This document shows positions 54,400-63,665 of a stretch of 64,000 nt of DNA, piece by piece. The position numbers were made by a program, and so were the translations under genes. The DNA lies in the NCBI RefSeq assembly GCF_024518675.1, contig NZ_JANIGL010000004.1, positions 62,001-126,000 on the forward strand. Reading direction: 5' to 3'. Numbering within the stretch: the stretch's first letter is position 1; every line of letters begins with the position of its first letter. A model generated the notes under the pieces. That model saw only the letters and a list, made by a program, of their open reading frames with translations. It searched no databases and was not told where the DNA came from. This stretch comes from Pseudoalteromonas shioyasakiensis. Its GTDB lineage: Bacteria > Pseudomonadota > Gammaproteobacteria > Enterobacterales > Alteromonadaceae.

Positions 54400-55416
54400 A
54401 TGGCAATCAAACTTGCAATCAATGGTTTTGGTCGAATTGGTCGTAATATCGTGCGAGCCCTGTATGAGTCAGGTTTAAACGATGAGATCAAAATTGTTGC
54501 TATTAATGAACTGGCGGATCCGCAAGGGATCGCACATCTTCTTAAATACGATACATCTCACGGACGTTTTAAATTTCCCGTTACACTTGGCGAAGACAGT
54601 ATTAGCGTTGCCAACGATTCTATAGCACTGTTCTGTGAAGAAAATCCCAGCGAATTACCTTGGCAAATACTAGATGTTGATGTCGTTTTAGAATGTACTG
54701 GCGTGTTCCACTCTCGAGAACATGCGCAATTACATCTAAATGCTGGGGCAAAGAAAGTGTTATTTTCTCAACCAGCAGATGCTGATGTTGACGCCACAAT
54801 CGTGTATGGTATCAATGATGATGAATTAACCGCAGCACAAACGATTGTTTCTAATGGTTCATGTACCACAAACTGTATTGTGCCAGTGATCAAAGTGCTG
54901 GATGATGCTTTTGAGATTGAGTCGGGTGCGATTACAACGATTCATGCATCTATGAATGATCAACAAGTTATTGATGCCTATCATCATGATTTACGCCGTA
55001 CCCGTGCAGCCAGTCAATCTATTATTCCAGTTGATACCAAGCTCGCTCGTGGTATTGAGCGTATTTTACCTAAATTCCACGGCCGTTTTGAAGCGATTGC
55101 AGTACGCGTGCCCACTATAAATGTAACGGCAATGGATTTAAGCGTAACCGTTAATACCGATGTTGACTTGCTTGCGGTTAATAAAGCATTAAAGGCTGCA
55201 GCTAAAGATCGCCTCGAAGGTATTTTAAGTTACACCGAAGAGCCATTAGTGTCAGTGGATTTTAATCATGACGCACACTCTTGTATTATTGATGGCACAC
55301 AGACACGTGTTAGTCATAAACGGCTGATAAAGTTGTTAGTCTGGTGTGACAATGAATGGGGATTTGCTAACCGTATGCTTGACACTGCAAGGTGTATGAC
55401 GGTTGCAAGTAACTAA
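54400..55416 (+). CDS. epd: Erythrose-4-phosphate dehydrogenase
   Basis: This GAPDH-superfamily enzyme oxidises erythrose 4-phosphate for pyridoxal phosphate synthesis. The 338-residue protein has the NAD-binding [19 protein letters not shown], catalytic Cys in [13 protein letters not shown] (near residue 155) and the Epd-like [35 protein letters not shown]. The match to E. coli Epd is close across the length. It heads the epd-pgk-fba operon. No strong ribosome binding site precedes the ATG; the nearest purine run, GAGTGGA, is ~12 bases upstream. Confidence 0.95.
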   Translation: MAIKLAINGFGRIGRNIVRALYESGLNDEIKIVAINELADPQGIAHLLKYDTSHGRFKFPVTLGEDSISVANDSIALFCEENPSELPWQILDVDVVLECTGVFHSREHAQLHLNAGAKKVLFSQPADADVDATIVYGINDDELTAAQTIVSNGSCTTNCIVPVIKVLDDAFEIESGAITTIHASMNDQQVIDAYHHDLRRTRAASQSIIPVDTKLARGIERILPKFHGRFEAIAVRVPTINVTAMDLSVTVNTDVDLLAVNKALKAAAKDRLEGILSYTEEPLVSVDFNHDAHSCIIDGTQTRVSHKRLIKLLVWCDNEWGFANRMLDTARCMTVASN

Positions 55417-55470
55417 ATATTATAATTAAAAGTTTTACTCAAGTCAGTATCGTTAACTAAGGAGAAGTCC

Positions 55471-56646
55471 ATGTCGGTCATAAATATGGCAGATTTAGAT
55501 TTAAACGGCAAACGCGTGTTAATTCGTGAAGATTTAAATGTACCAGTAAAAGCAGGTAAAGTGACCTCTGATGCGCGTATTCGTGCAGCATTACCTAGCA
55601 TTAAACTAGCCCTTGAAAAAGGCGCAAAAGTAATGGTGATGTCACACCTTGGCCGCCCTACGGAAGGGGAATTTAACGAGGAGTTTTCACTTGCTCCTGT
55701 TGTTGATTATTTAAATGAAGCACTGGAGCAAACAGTGCGTCTTGAAAAAGATTATTTAGATGGCGTTGAAATTGCTGATAGTGAAGTCGTTGTATTTGAA
55801 AACGTGCGCTTTAACGTTGGTGAAAAGAAAAATGATGAAACGCTAGCCAAAAAACTTGCTGCGTTATGCGATGTCTATGTAATGGATGCATTTGGTACAG
55901 CTCACCGTGCACAAGCCTCTACTCATGGTGTTGGTGTATATGCTGATGTAGCGTGTGCAGGCCCACTGCTTGCGGCTGAGCTTGATGCCTTAGGTAAGGC
56001 GCTTGATAATCCTGCACGCCCTTTAGTCGCTATTGTAGGTGGTTCTAAAGTCTCTACTAAGCTTACAGTACTTGATTCACTTTCAACAATTGTTGATCAA
56101 TTAGTAACGGGTGGCGGTATTGCCAATACCTTTATTGCTGCAGCGGGTCACCCTGTGGGCAAATCACTTTTTGAAGCTGATTTAATTGATGAAGCAAATA
56201 AATTAAGTGCGGCAGCTAAAAGTAACAATGGCGAAATTCCAGTCCCCACTGACGTGGTAGTAGGAAACGAGTTTTCTGAATCAGCCGTTGCAACATTAAA
56301 AGATGTTAGCGAAGTAACCAGCGAAGACATGATTTTTGATATCGGCCCAGATACGGCAAACAAACTGGCAAAAATCATTGCTAATGCAGGTACTGTGGTT
56401 TGGAATGGTCCGGTTGGTGTGTTTGAATTTGATCAGTTTGGTAATGGTACACGTGCCATTGCCCAAGCGATTGCTGACTCAAATGCATTTTCAATTGCAG
56501 GCGGCGGTGATACGTTAGCAGCCATTGATAAATACGGCATCGCAGATAAAGTTTCGTATATTTCAACAGGGGGTGGTGCTTTCCTTGAGTTTTTAGAAGG
56601 GAAAAAATTGCCAGCTGTTGCTATGCTAGAAGAGCGAGCTAAGTAA
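55471..56646 (+). CDS. pgk: Phosphoglycerate kinase
   Basis: Pgk interconverts 1,3-bisphosphoglycerate and 3-phosphoglycerate with ATP formation. The 391-residue protein has the N-domain [30 protein letters not shown], the basic patch [12 protein letters not shown], the hinge region [13 protein letters not shown] and nucleotide-binding [17 protein letters not shown] and GGGDTLAAI. Length is typical of gammaproteobacteria. An AAGGAGAAG ribosome binding site lies upstream. It is the second gene after epd, as in E. coli. Confidence 0.97.
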   Translation: MSVINMADLDLNGKRVLIREDLNVPVKAGKVTSDARIRAALPSIKLALEKGAKVMVMSHLGRPTEGEFNEEFSLAPVVDYLNEALEQTVRLEKDYLDGVEIADSEVVVFENVRFNVGEKKNDETLAKKLAALCDVYVMDAFGTAHRAQASTHGVGVYADVACAGPLLAAELDALGKALDNPARPLVAIVGGSKVSTKLTVLDSLSTIVDQLVTGGGIANTFIAAAGHPVGKSLFEADLIDEANKLSAAAKSNNGEIPVPTDVVVGNEFSESAVATLKDVSEVTSEDMIFDIGPDTANKLAKIIANAGTVVWNGPVGVFEFDQFGNGTRAIAQAIADSNAFSIAGGGDTLAAIDKYGIADKVSYISTGGGAFLEFLEGKKLPAVAMLEERAK

Positions 56647-56657
56647 AATTAGCCTGC

Positions 56658-56691
56658 TTGCTGGTGTGAGCTTTTTTGTTTACACCAGCAA
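56658..56691 (+). terminator. Long hairpin between pgk and fba
   Basis: TTGCTGGTGTGA (56658-56669) pairs with TTACACCAGCAA (56680-56691) over 12 bp (one G-T), with a T-rich loop. No T run follows, so it may attenuate read-through or stabilise the upstream mRNA. A second inverted repeat, GATGCA-N5-TGCATC (56775-56791), lies in the same gap. Confidence 0.55.
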
Positions 56692-56863
56692 AGACCATTA
56701 ATTAAATACCTCTCACCCTTATTTAATTCTTGGTTTTGGTTATCGGTAGCGTTGGCAAGTGTTAACCCTATCGTGATGCAGCGATTGCATCGAATTAAAC
56801 TATTCCGTTCGAACTAGGTAGTTTGCGCGTGCGCGCAGCTATCGACAATTTGGAGAATACCCA

Positions 56864-57928
56864 ATGGCTTTAATCAGTATGCGCCAACTTCTTGATCATG
56901 CAGCTGAAAACGGTTATGGCGTGCCAGCGTTTAACGTTAATAACCAAGAGCAAATCCGCGCTATTATGATGGCGGCTGATAAAACTAACAGCCCTGTAAT
57001 TGTGCAAGGTTCAGCAGGTGCTCGTGCCTACGCTGGAGCCCCTTTTATTCGTCATATGATTTTAGCAGCCATTGAAGAGTGGCCACATATTCCTGTGGTA
57101 ATGCACCAAGATCACGGCACGTCACCTGGCGTTTGCCAACGTTCAATCCAGCTAGGTTTTTCATCAGTGATGATGGATGGCTCTTTGATGACTGATGGTA
57201 AAACACCTTCAAGCTATGATTACAATGTTGATGTAACACGCAAAACGGTTGAACTTGCACATTCATGTGGTGTGTCTGTGGAAGGCGAGTTAGGTGTACT
57301 AGGTTCACTTGAAACAGGTGAAGCTGGCGAAGAAGACGGCGTTGGCGCTGAAGGTAAATTAACCACGGATCAAATGCTAACCGATCCAGAAGAAGCGGCT
57401 GACTTTGTAAGTAAAACACACGTTGATGCACTTGCAATTGCATGTGGTACTTCCCATGGCGCTTACAAATTTACTCGCCCGCCAACAGACGATATTTTAG
57501 CAATTGATCGTATTAAAGCGATTCATGCGCGGATCCCTAATACGCATTTAGTCATGCATGGCTCTTCTTCTGTGCCACAAGAGTGGCTTGAGATCATTAA
57601 CCAGTATGGTGGTGAGATCCCAGAAACATATGGTGTGCCCGTTGAGCAGATCGTTGAAGGCATTAAGTTTGGTGTACGTAAAGTTAATATAGACACTGAC
57701 TTACGTTTAGCATCAACAGGTGCTATCCGTCGCCACTTAGCACAAAACCCGGCTAATTTTGATCCACGTAAATACCTCGCTGAAGCAACTAAAGCGATGA
57801 CTGAGATCTGTGTAGCGCGTTATGAGTCGTTTGGTACTGCGGGTCAAGCAGGTAAGATCAAACCAATCTCACTTGATGAAATGCACCTTAAATATTTAAC
57901 TGGCGAGTTAGATCCGCAAATTAAATAA
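56864..57928 (+). CDS. fba: Class II fructose-bisphosphate aldolase
   Basis: This zinc-dependent aldolase cleaves fructose 1,6-bisphosphate. The 354-residue protein has the opening [26 protein letters not shown], zinc/catalytic [12 protein letters not shown] and [12 protein letters not shown]. Later motifs are [10 protein letters not shown] and [12 protein letters not shown]. It is of the 'Calvin-cycle subtype' (CbbA/FbaB-like) common in Alteromonadales, not the E. coli FbaA subtype. It completes the epd-pgk-fba cluster and is preceded by a 217-bp gap that may hold its own promoter. Confidence 0.95.
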   Translation: MALISMRQLLDHAAENGYGVPAFNVNNQEQIRAIMMAADKTNSPVIVQGSAGARAYAGAPFIRHMILAAIEEWPHIPVVMHQDHGTSPGVCQRSIQLGFSSVMMDGSLMTDGKTPSSYDYNVDVTRKTVELAHSCGVSVEGELGVLGSLETGEAGEEDGVGAEGKLTTDQMLTDPEEAADFVSKTHVDALAIACGTSHGAYKFTRPPTDDILAIDRIKAIHARIPNTHLVMHGSSSVPQEWLEIINQYGGEIPETYGVPVEQIVEGIKFGVRKVNIDTDLRLASTGAIRRHLAQNPANFDPRKYLAEATKAMTEICVARYESFGTAGQAGKIKPISLDEMHLKYLTGELDPQIK

Positions 57929-57947
57929 TTTTCAGCTATTGATTGAT

Positions 57948-57980
57948 AAAGCCAGTGCCTTGAGGTTACTGGCTTTTTTT
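57948..57980 (+). terminator. Terminator after fba
   Basis: AAAGCCAGT (57948-57956) pairs with ACTGGCTTT (57968-57976), followed by TTTT. Confidence 0.88.
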
Positions 57981-57997
57981 ATGCCTGAGAGTAATGG

Positions 57998-58242
57998 GAT
58001 CATTATTTTATTAACAAAGGATGATTGGATCAGATTTTTACTAGCTATTCGATCTTGCAGATCAATATTATACTAAGGATCTTATTTTTGAGCGTATTTT
58101 TTGATTGAAAAACCAGCAAAAAATATGTGCTAGGTTAAATTATCAGGCGGTTATAATTACCTCTTAGTATAAATGTGATCCCAGATCATCTTAGCTTAGT
58201 ATGATCGTGATCTCAAAAACACAGCTTAGTATGATTTTGATC
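57998..58242. repeat. GATC-rich repeat array, CTTAGTAT-N5-TGATC
   Basis: Four exact copies of the 18-bp pattern CTTAGTAT-N5-TGATC are present: plus strand at 58163-58180, 58195-58212 and 58225-58242, and minus strand at 58060-58077. Ten GATC sites (57998, 58028, 58051, 58060, 58078, 58177, 58184, 58203, 58209, 58239) fall in 245 bp, roughly ten times the chance rate. Weaker copies appear at 58280 and 58344. The array fills the region between the fba terminator and the Pho box. No gene is present. Confidence 0.85.
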
Positions 58243-58418
58243 TACTCAATTAATGGTAATTTTGCTTCAATATTGAGAATTTAGTATGGGTCAATTAAAT
58301 GATTTATTGTTCTTTAATATGACATTTATATTAAGAACACTGTCTTAGAATGACCTTTTAGCCCCTTTATTAGGTAAATATGTGTTTTTTTTATGCTCTT
58401 TTGGCTTTACACGTTACA

Positions 58419-58447
58419 CTTTCATAAAACTGTCATACTTAGTCATA
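58419..58447 (+). promoter_or_regulatory. Pho box upstream of phoB
   Basis: Three 7-bp direct half-sites with 11-bp period: CTTTCAT (58419), CTGTCAT (58430) and AGTCATA (58441). The first two form a near-consensus PhoB site (CTGTCAT-N4-CTGTCAT). It lies 41 bp before the phoB start, implying autoregulation. Confidence 0.82.
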
Positions 58448-58487
58448 ATAATGAAAACTAGTTCGATAACGAAAGAGATAAATTGGA

Positions 58488-59177
58488 ATGTCACGTAAAG
58501 TACTTGTCGTCGATGACGAAGCGCCCATCAGAGAGATGTTGGTTTTTGTATTAGAACAAAATGGTTTTCAAGCAATTGAAGCAGAAGATTATGACTCTGC
58601 AATTGCTGCAATGGTTGAGCCGTACCCTGATATGGTGTTATTGGATTGGATGCTACCTGGTGGCAGCGGTATTCAGATCGCTAAAAAATTCAAGCAGAGT
58701 GAACATACACGTCAAATACCAATTATTATGCTAACAGCCCGTGGCGAAGAAGAAGATAAAGTACGTGGCTTAGAAGTTGGCGCGGATGACTATGTAACTA
58801 AGCCGTTTTCACCGAAAGAATTAATGGCCCGTATTAAGGCGGTAATTCGCCGTGTATCTCCTACTTCATTAGAAGAAGCGATTGAAGTACATGGCTTACG
58901 CCTTGATCCTATTTCTCACCGCGTTACTTCTGAAGGCAGCGAGTTAGATATGGGGCCAACAGAGTTTAGATTGCTCCATTTCTTTATGACTCACCCTGAA
59001 CGTGTTTATAGTCGTGAGCAATTACTAGATAACGTTTGGGGAACTAATGTTTATGTTGAAGATAGAACTGTAGACGTGCATATTCGTCGTTTACGTAAAG
59101 CTATTGCGCCTTTAGGCCATGATCGTTTAGTGCAAACGGTACGTGGTGCAGGGTACCGTTTTTCAAGTAAATTATAG
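58488..59177 (+). CDS. phoB: Phosphate regulon response regulator PhoB
   Basis: This OmpR-family regulator is 229 residues, as in E. coli. The receiver domain has the acidic pocket [11 protein letters not shown], phosphoacceptor Asp53 in [11 protein letters not shown] and Lys in [11 protein letters not shown]. The C-terminal winged helix includes [31 protein letters not shown] and [12 protein letters not shown]. It activates phosphate-starvation genes. Its own promoter carries a Pho box. It is followed by phoR (65-bp gap) and a pstS-like gene. Confidence 0.97.
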   Translation: MSRKVLVVDDEAPIREMLVFVLEQNGFQAIEAEDYDSAIAAMVEPYPDMVLLDWMLPGGSGIQIAKKFKQSEHTRQIPIIMLTARGEEEDKVRGLEVGADDYVTKPFSPKELMARIKAVIRRVSPTSLEEAIEVHGLRLDPISHRVTSEGSELDMGPTEFRLLHFFMTHPERVYSREQLLDNVWGTNVYVEDRTVDVHIRRLRKAIAPLGHDRLVQTVRGAGYRFSSKL

Positions 59178-59242
59178 TGTCTGAAACTATTGGCTAATTA
59201 TTACATTGGCTTAAATTTACTTTCTCTAAGGTAAATAAGTGT

Positions 59243-60589
59243 ATGTATCGAGTTGTTAATAAGCAGGCGCTAGCAAAGCGCTTGCTTATCTATTTTCTTC
59301 CTTTGTTATTGATTGGCGTGCTTGTTGGCGCGCCATTTTTGCTTTTATTTTTAGGATCTTTCTCGCTTCTTGTTTGGCATTATCATCAACTTTATCGACT
59401 CAGTGATTGGTTGCTCAATCAACGTAGCTTTAATCCACCTGAAGGGGAGGGAGCCTGGGAGCAAGTATTTGAAGGGATCTATCATTTACAGCACCGCAAT
59501 CGCAAAAAACGAAATGAATTAGCTGATTTGATCCGTCGCTTTCGTGATGGTGCCGAGGCTGTTCCTGATGCTGTAATCGTGTTACAGCGTGACTTGAGTA
59601 TTGTTTGGTGTAACCAATTAGCACTTAAAGTGCTAGGCCTACAATGGCCAGCTGATCATGGTCAGCGCTTAGATAACCTCATCCGCGATCCTAAATTTGC
59701 TAAGTACATGCATTTAGAAAAATTTGATGAAGCGCTTGAGTTGGAAAGTGGTCATGCTGTGGGCCAGGTTTTAGAGTATAGGGTAATGCCTTATGCGACT
59801 TCCCAATTAATGGTTGTGGTGCGTAATGTAACCCGGTTAAAGCAACTTGAACAAATGCGTAAAGACTTTGTCGCCAATGTTTCTCATGAGCTTAGAACGC
59901 CGCTGACGGTAGTAACAGGCTATTTAGAAATGTTTGATGGCGACACGCTACCACCCCCAGCCATGTGGAACAAAGCACAGACAACGATGCTTGAGCAATG
60001 CAAGCGTATGGATAGCTTAGTGAATCAATTACTGTCACTGTCACGCATAGAAGGTGCTAGGCGCCAAGATGGTGATAAAGCAATAAATGTAGTGCAATTA
60101 CTTACTTATATTAGTACTGAGGCTCAGTCTTTAAACCAAGACAAAGGCCATGAGCTAATATTTGATATAGACAATAGCCTAGATATCAAAGGTTCAGAAG
60201 AAGAGCTACGAAGTGCTTTTTCTAATTTAGTGTTTAATGCAATTCATTACACTAAGCCTGGTGGAAAAATTATCGTCACTTGGCAAACTAAAGATGAACA
60301 AGCACATTTTTCAGTTGTTGATAATGGCGATGGTATTGCGCCAGAACATATTAATCGTTTGACGGAGCGTTTTTATCGAGTCGATAAAGCCCGTAGTCGT
60401 ACAACCGGAGGCTCAGGATTAGGTTTAGCAATTACTAAGCACGTGTTGTCACGACATGACAGTCAATTGAAAATTAAAAGTAAGTTAGGTGAAGGTTCGT
60501 GTTTTTCATTTGCCTTTGATAAAGATAAAATAGTACGTACACCGGCGTTAGATTCTACTCAAAGTCATAAAAGTGTAACATCTGAGTAA
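59243..60589 (+). CDS. phoR: Phosphate regulon sensor kinase PhoR
   Basis: The 448-residue membrane kinase has two close N-terminal helices (residues ~10-50, LLIYFLPLLLIGVLVGAPFLLLFLG) without a large periplasmic domain. A PAS domain (AVPDAVIVLQRDLSIVWCNQLALKVLG) follows. HisKA has His215 in FVANVSHELRTPLTVVTGYLEMF, and HATPase_c has FSNLVFNAIHYTKPGG, VDNGDGIAPEH and GGSGLGLAITKHVL. This is the PhoR layout, sensing phosphate through the Pst/PhoU system. It lies between phoB and pstS. Confidence 0.96.
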   Translation: MYRVVNKQALAKRLLIYFLPLLLIGVLVGAPFLLLFLGSFSLLVWHYHQLYRLSDWLLNQRSFNPPEGEGAWEQVFEGIYHLQHRNRKKRNELADLIRRFRDGAEAVPDAVIVLQRDLSIVWCNQLALKVLGLQWPADHGQRLDNLIRDPKFAKYMHLEKFDEALELESGHAVGQVLEYRVMPYATSQLMVVVRNVTRLKQLEQMRKDFVANVSHELRTPLTVVTGYLEMFDGDTLPPPAMWNKAQTTMLEQCKRMDSLVNQLLSLSRIEGARRQDGDKAINVVQLLTYISTEAQSLNQDKGHELIFDIDNSLDIKGSEEELRSAFSNLVFNAIHYTKPGGKIIVTWQTKDEQAHFSVVDNGDGIAPEHINRLTERFYRVDKARSRTTGGSGLGLAITKHVLSRHDSQLKIKSKLGEGSCFSFAFDKDKIVRTPALDSTQSHKSVTSE

Positions 60590-60661
60590 TCTAATTGTCA
60601 TTTAGTGCCTTTACAGTGGTGCACAGTTAGGAATTGGGACGAACAAATCGGAGTAACCCCT

Positions 60662-61630
60662 ATGAAATTTAAAAGTTTAGTTGCCGCAATGGGTGTGGCA
60701 GTAACAACATTTGTATCTGCACAGGCTCTTGCTGTAGATTCAGCGCTGCCAGAATATCAAAAGACCAATGGCATTTCAGGTAACTTTTCATCTGTGGGCT
60801 CTGATACACTTGCAAACATGATGACGTTTTGGGCTGAAGAGTACAAACGTATTTACCCAAATGTAAACATTCAAATTCAAGCGGCAGGTTCATCTACTGC
60901 TCCACCTGCATTGACCGAGGGTACTGCAAACTTTGGTCCTATGAGCCGTAAAATGAAATCAAAAGAAATAGAAGCTTTTGAAAAACGTTACGGGTATAAG
61001 CCGACTGAAGTTCGTGTTGCAATTGATGCGCTAGCGGTATTTGTACACAAAGACAATCCAATTAAAGGCCTGCGTATTGATGAAGTAGATGCTATCTTTT
61101 CTTCAACTCGTAAATGTGGCGCATCGGCTGAAGTTACTCGTTGGAGCGACGTTGGTTTAACCGGTGATTGGGCTGCGAAAGATATTCAGTTGTACGGACG
61201 TAACTCTGTATCAGGCACATATGGTTACTTTAAGAAAATGGCTTTATGTAAAGGTGATTTTCGTAACAATGTAAACGAACAACCTGGTTCTGCATCGGTA
61301 GTACAATCAATTTCATCTTCTGTAAATGCAATTGGTTACTCAGGTATCGGTTATACAACTTCAGGTGTACGTACTGTACCACTTGCGAAAAAAGGCGATA
61401 ACTTTGTAGATGCTACGCTTGAAAACGTTGCGAAAGGTAAATACCCGCTGTCTCGCTTCTTATATGTTTATATTAATAAGCACCCGAACAAGCCTCTTTC
61501 ACCAATTGATGCAGAGTTCTTAAAAATGGTGTTATCACTTGATGGACAAAAAATTGTTGAGAAAGATGGTTATGTTCCACTTTCTGCCAATTTAGCTGCA
61601 AAAGAGCTTAAAAAGCTAGGCCTTCTTTAA
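60662..61630 (+). CDS. Phosphate ABC transporter substrate-binding protein (PstS-like)
   Basis: The 322-residue periplasmic protein starts [29 protein letters not shown]; a longer frame from 60605 lacks a signal. Phosphate-binding elements include [40 protein letters not shown] and [14 protein letters not shown], with Ser/Thr/Asp/Arg contacts. It belongs to the PstS family that lacks a lipid anchor. It follows phoR by 72 bp and is followed by a strong terminator. No pstCAB or phoU is in the window, so the permease must lie elsewhere. Confidence 0.9.
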   Translation: MKFKSLVAAMGVAVTTFVSAQALAVDSALPEYQKTNGISGNFSSVGSDTLANMMTFWAEEYKRIYPNVNIQIQAAGSSTAPPALTEGTANFGPMSRKMKSKEIEAFEKRYGYKPTEVRVAIDALAVFVHKDNPIKGLRIDEVDAIFSSTRKCGASAEVTRWSDVGLTGDWAAKDIQLYGRNSVSGTYGYFKKMALCKGDFRNNVNEQPGSASVVQSISSSVNAIGYSGIGYTTSGVRTVPLAKKGDNFVDATLENVAKGKYPLSRFLYVYINKHPNKPLSPIDAEFLKMVLSLDGQKIVEKDGYVPLSANLAAKELKKLGLL

Positions 61631-61644
61631 TAGCAAAAGTTAAT

Positions 61645-61677
61645 AAAAAACCGCTCAAAAATTTGAGCGGTTTTTTT
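61645..61677. terminator. Bidirectional terminator between pstS and opgH
   Basis: AAAAAACCGCTCAAA and TTTGAGCGGTTTTTT form a perfect stem around a 4-base loop, with A and T runs on both sides. It serves both converging genes. Confidence 0.93.
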
Positions 61678-61688
61678 GTCTCTGCAGA

Positions 61689-63665
61689 TTATCCTTTTGC
61701 GAGTATTTTCTTCTTAATATGTCGTTGTACTCGTTTGACCTTTCCGGTTTTTACTCTAGTATCAAAGCGTTGAATCGGCATTGAGCAAGGGTGCTCTAGC
61801 GGTAAAAATGGCTTAGTAAATTTAGCCTCTTTATCGTCAGGTAAGCTTATTGTTTGTTCGTGTTCACGTAAAGCCTGTAAGGTATCATCCTCAAGTGCCT
61901 CACTTGGGCAAATAAAAATTCCCATGCTACGTAGCTTCAACCCTAAACCAATACTGCTAGAATAACGTACGATAGGGGCAGCAAGTATGAGTCCTAATAA
62001 AATGGGCGATAGCCACCAAAAGAAACTAGGGGTGTAGTAATAAGCCACACTACCCCAAGCAATCGCAACCAAGGTTGCTATAAGTGTATAGCCAATGGCT
62101 TCTTTCCAAGGGACCATGCGACCCGATCTAGGTTGTGCGTCCCAAGATACTTTTTTACCAAGAAAAACACACACCACAAAGTAACTATGAAAAACCATCA
62201 TTAATGGCGCTACTATAATTGCGAACACGGTTTCGATAAGTGAACCTAATATTAGCTTTATAGAGCCACCAAATTGTTTATTTCTATGAATTAAAGTCAC
62301 TATCAAGCCCATTAATTTAGGCAATAATAATAATACTATAGTGATAAATAATAATGAGTCTATCAGCTCGGTCTTGGCTATTTGCCAAGTAGGAAAAAGT
62401 TGATATGGCTGGTTAAAATAAACGTTACTATTTACAGCACGAGTGACAGCGTCAATAGTACTAAGTACTAGCATTGAGAGCCAAATTAAGGATGAAATAT
62501 AGGCCGTTGCACCAAGTAAAAAGTGTAGTTTATTCATTAGCTTAATGCCAGACTTCGGCAGTAAGCCTAAATGCTGGATATTACCTTGCACCCAACGTCT
62601 ATCACGAATTGCATAATCTAAAATATTACTAGGCACTTCTTCATAGCTACCTTGAACATCACTTAATAAAATGACATCCCAGCCAGCACGATTTAATAAT
62701 GCAGCTTCAACAAAGTCATGGCTGAGTATCTCACCACCAAACGGGGCTTTCCCTTCGAGTACTGGTAGACCGCAGCAATTTATAAATGCTTCAACACGAA
62801 TAATGGCATTATGCCCCCAATAATTGGCTTGGTTTGTTTGCCAAAAGGCGGAGCCCGTTGCAAGCATAGGACTATACAATACTGATGCAAACTGTAAAAA
62901 GCGGCCAAAAAAGGTTTCTTGCCTAACAGGGATTGGAATGGTTTGGATCAAGCCTGAGTTTGGCTTGTTGATCATGCTTGCCGTCAGCTCTAACATGCAT
63001 TGGCCTGTCATGATACTGTCTGCGTCAAGCACAATCATATGGTCATACTGGCTGCCCCAGCGCTCACAAAAATCAGCCAGATTACCCACTTTACGATGTT
63101 TGTTATCAGTACGGTTACGATAAAAAACCTGCTTTGCAGTCTCACCTAAGCGGGCGGTTAAATCATGCCATGCTTTTAGTTCATTGCGAGCAATTTCTTT
63201 ATCCTGCGTATCACTTAATAAGTAAAAATCAAAATGCTCAAACTGACCGGTTTTTAACAGCGAACGTAAGCTTACTTCAAACCCAGCGATAACACGCTCC
63301 GTATCTTCATTGTAGATAGGCATAACTACGGCTGTTTTAGTTTTACTCAACGCTTGGGTATCTATTTGAATTGGCTTCTGACGTTGTAGCGTCAGGGGAT
63401 CAATTCTAAATAATTGTAAAATAAAGCCCATACAGCCACTACAAAATGCAGTTACAATCCAAGCAAAGGTAATAGAAAATAACCCAAGTAAGGCATACTC
63501 AAGCGGGGTCATGCCATTTGAATTTAAAATATCAAACATGATCCACATCCCGTATGCAGATATAAACAGCACTAAAACGCTAAATAGTGCTATACGTGTT
63601 TTTTTCAACGGTATAGCAGCATTGGCTGCTTTACTGTTACTGGATGTCGTTTGGATACCAGACAT
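61689..63665 (-). CDS. opgH: Glucans biosynthesis glucosyltransferase OpgH (short form)
   Basis: OpgH is an inner-membrane GT2 enzyme that makes the beta-1,2-glucan backbone of osmoregulated periplasmic glucans from UDP-glucose. The 658-residue protein has two N-terminal helices (residues ~25-95), GT2 motifs VVMPIYNEDTERV and IVLDADSIMTG, and the acceptor motif DRRWVQGNIQH. Several C-terminal helices follow. E. coli OpgH has 847 residues; this one lacks much of the long N- and C-terminal cytoplasmic tails. Its start lies 29 bp inside the end of opgG, so the two are translationally coupled. Confidence 0.93.
   Translation of the reverse strand: MSGIQTTSSNSKAANAAIPLKKTRIALFSVLVLFISAYGMWIMFDILNSNGMTPLEYALLGLFSITFAWIVTAFCSGCMGFILQLFRIDPLTLQRQKPIQIDTQALSKTKTAVVMPIYNEDTERVIAGFEVSLRSLLKTGQFEHFDFYLLSDTQDKEIARNELKAWHDLTARLGETAKQVFYRNRTDNKHRKVGNLADFCERWGSQYDHMIVLDADSIMTGQCMLELTASMINKPNSGLIQTIPIPVRQETFFGRFLQFASVLYSPMLATGSAFWQTNQANYWGHNAIIRVEAFINCCGLPVLEGKAPFGGEILSHDFVEAALLNRAGWDVILLSDVQGSYEEVPSNILDYAIRDRRWVQGNIQHLGLLPKSGIKLMNKLHFLLGATAYISSLIWLSMLVLSTIDAVTRAVNSNVYFNQPYQLFPTWQIAKTELIDSLLFITIVLLLLPKLMGLIVTLIHRNKQFGGSIKLILGSLIETVFAIIVAPLMMVFHSYFVVCVFLGKKVSWDAQPRSGRMVPWKEAIGYTLIATLVAIAWGSVAYYYTPSFFWWLSPILLGLILAAPIVRYSSSIGLGLKLRSMGIFICPSEALEDDTLQALREHEQTISLPDDKEAKFTKPFLPLEHPCSMPIQRFDTRVKTGKVKRVQRHIKKKILAKG

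Noticed and set aside
54303..54491. A 62-codon minus-strand frame across the repeats and start of epd
   Set aside because: It overlaps the repeat array and the epd start, with no ribosome binding site or family match.
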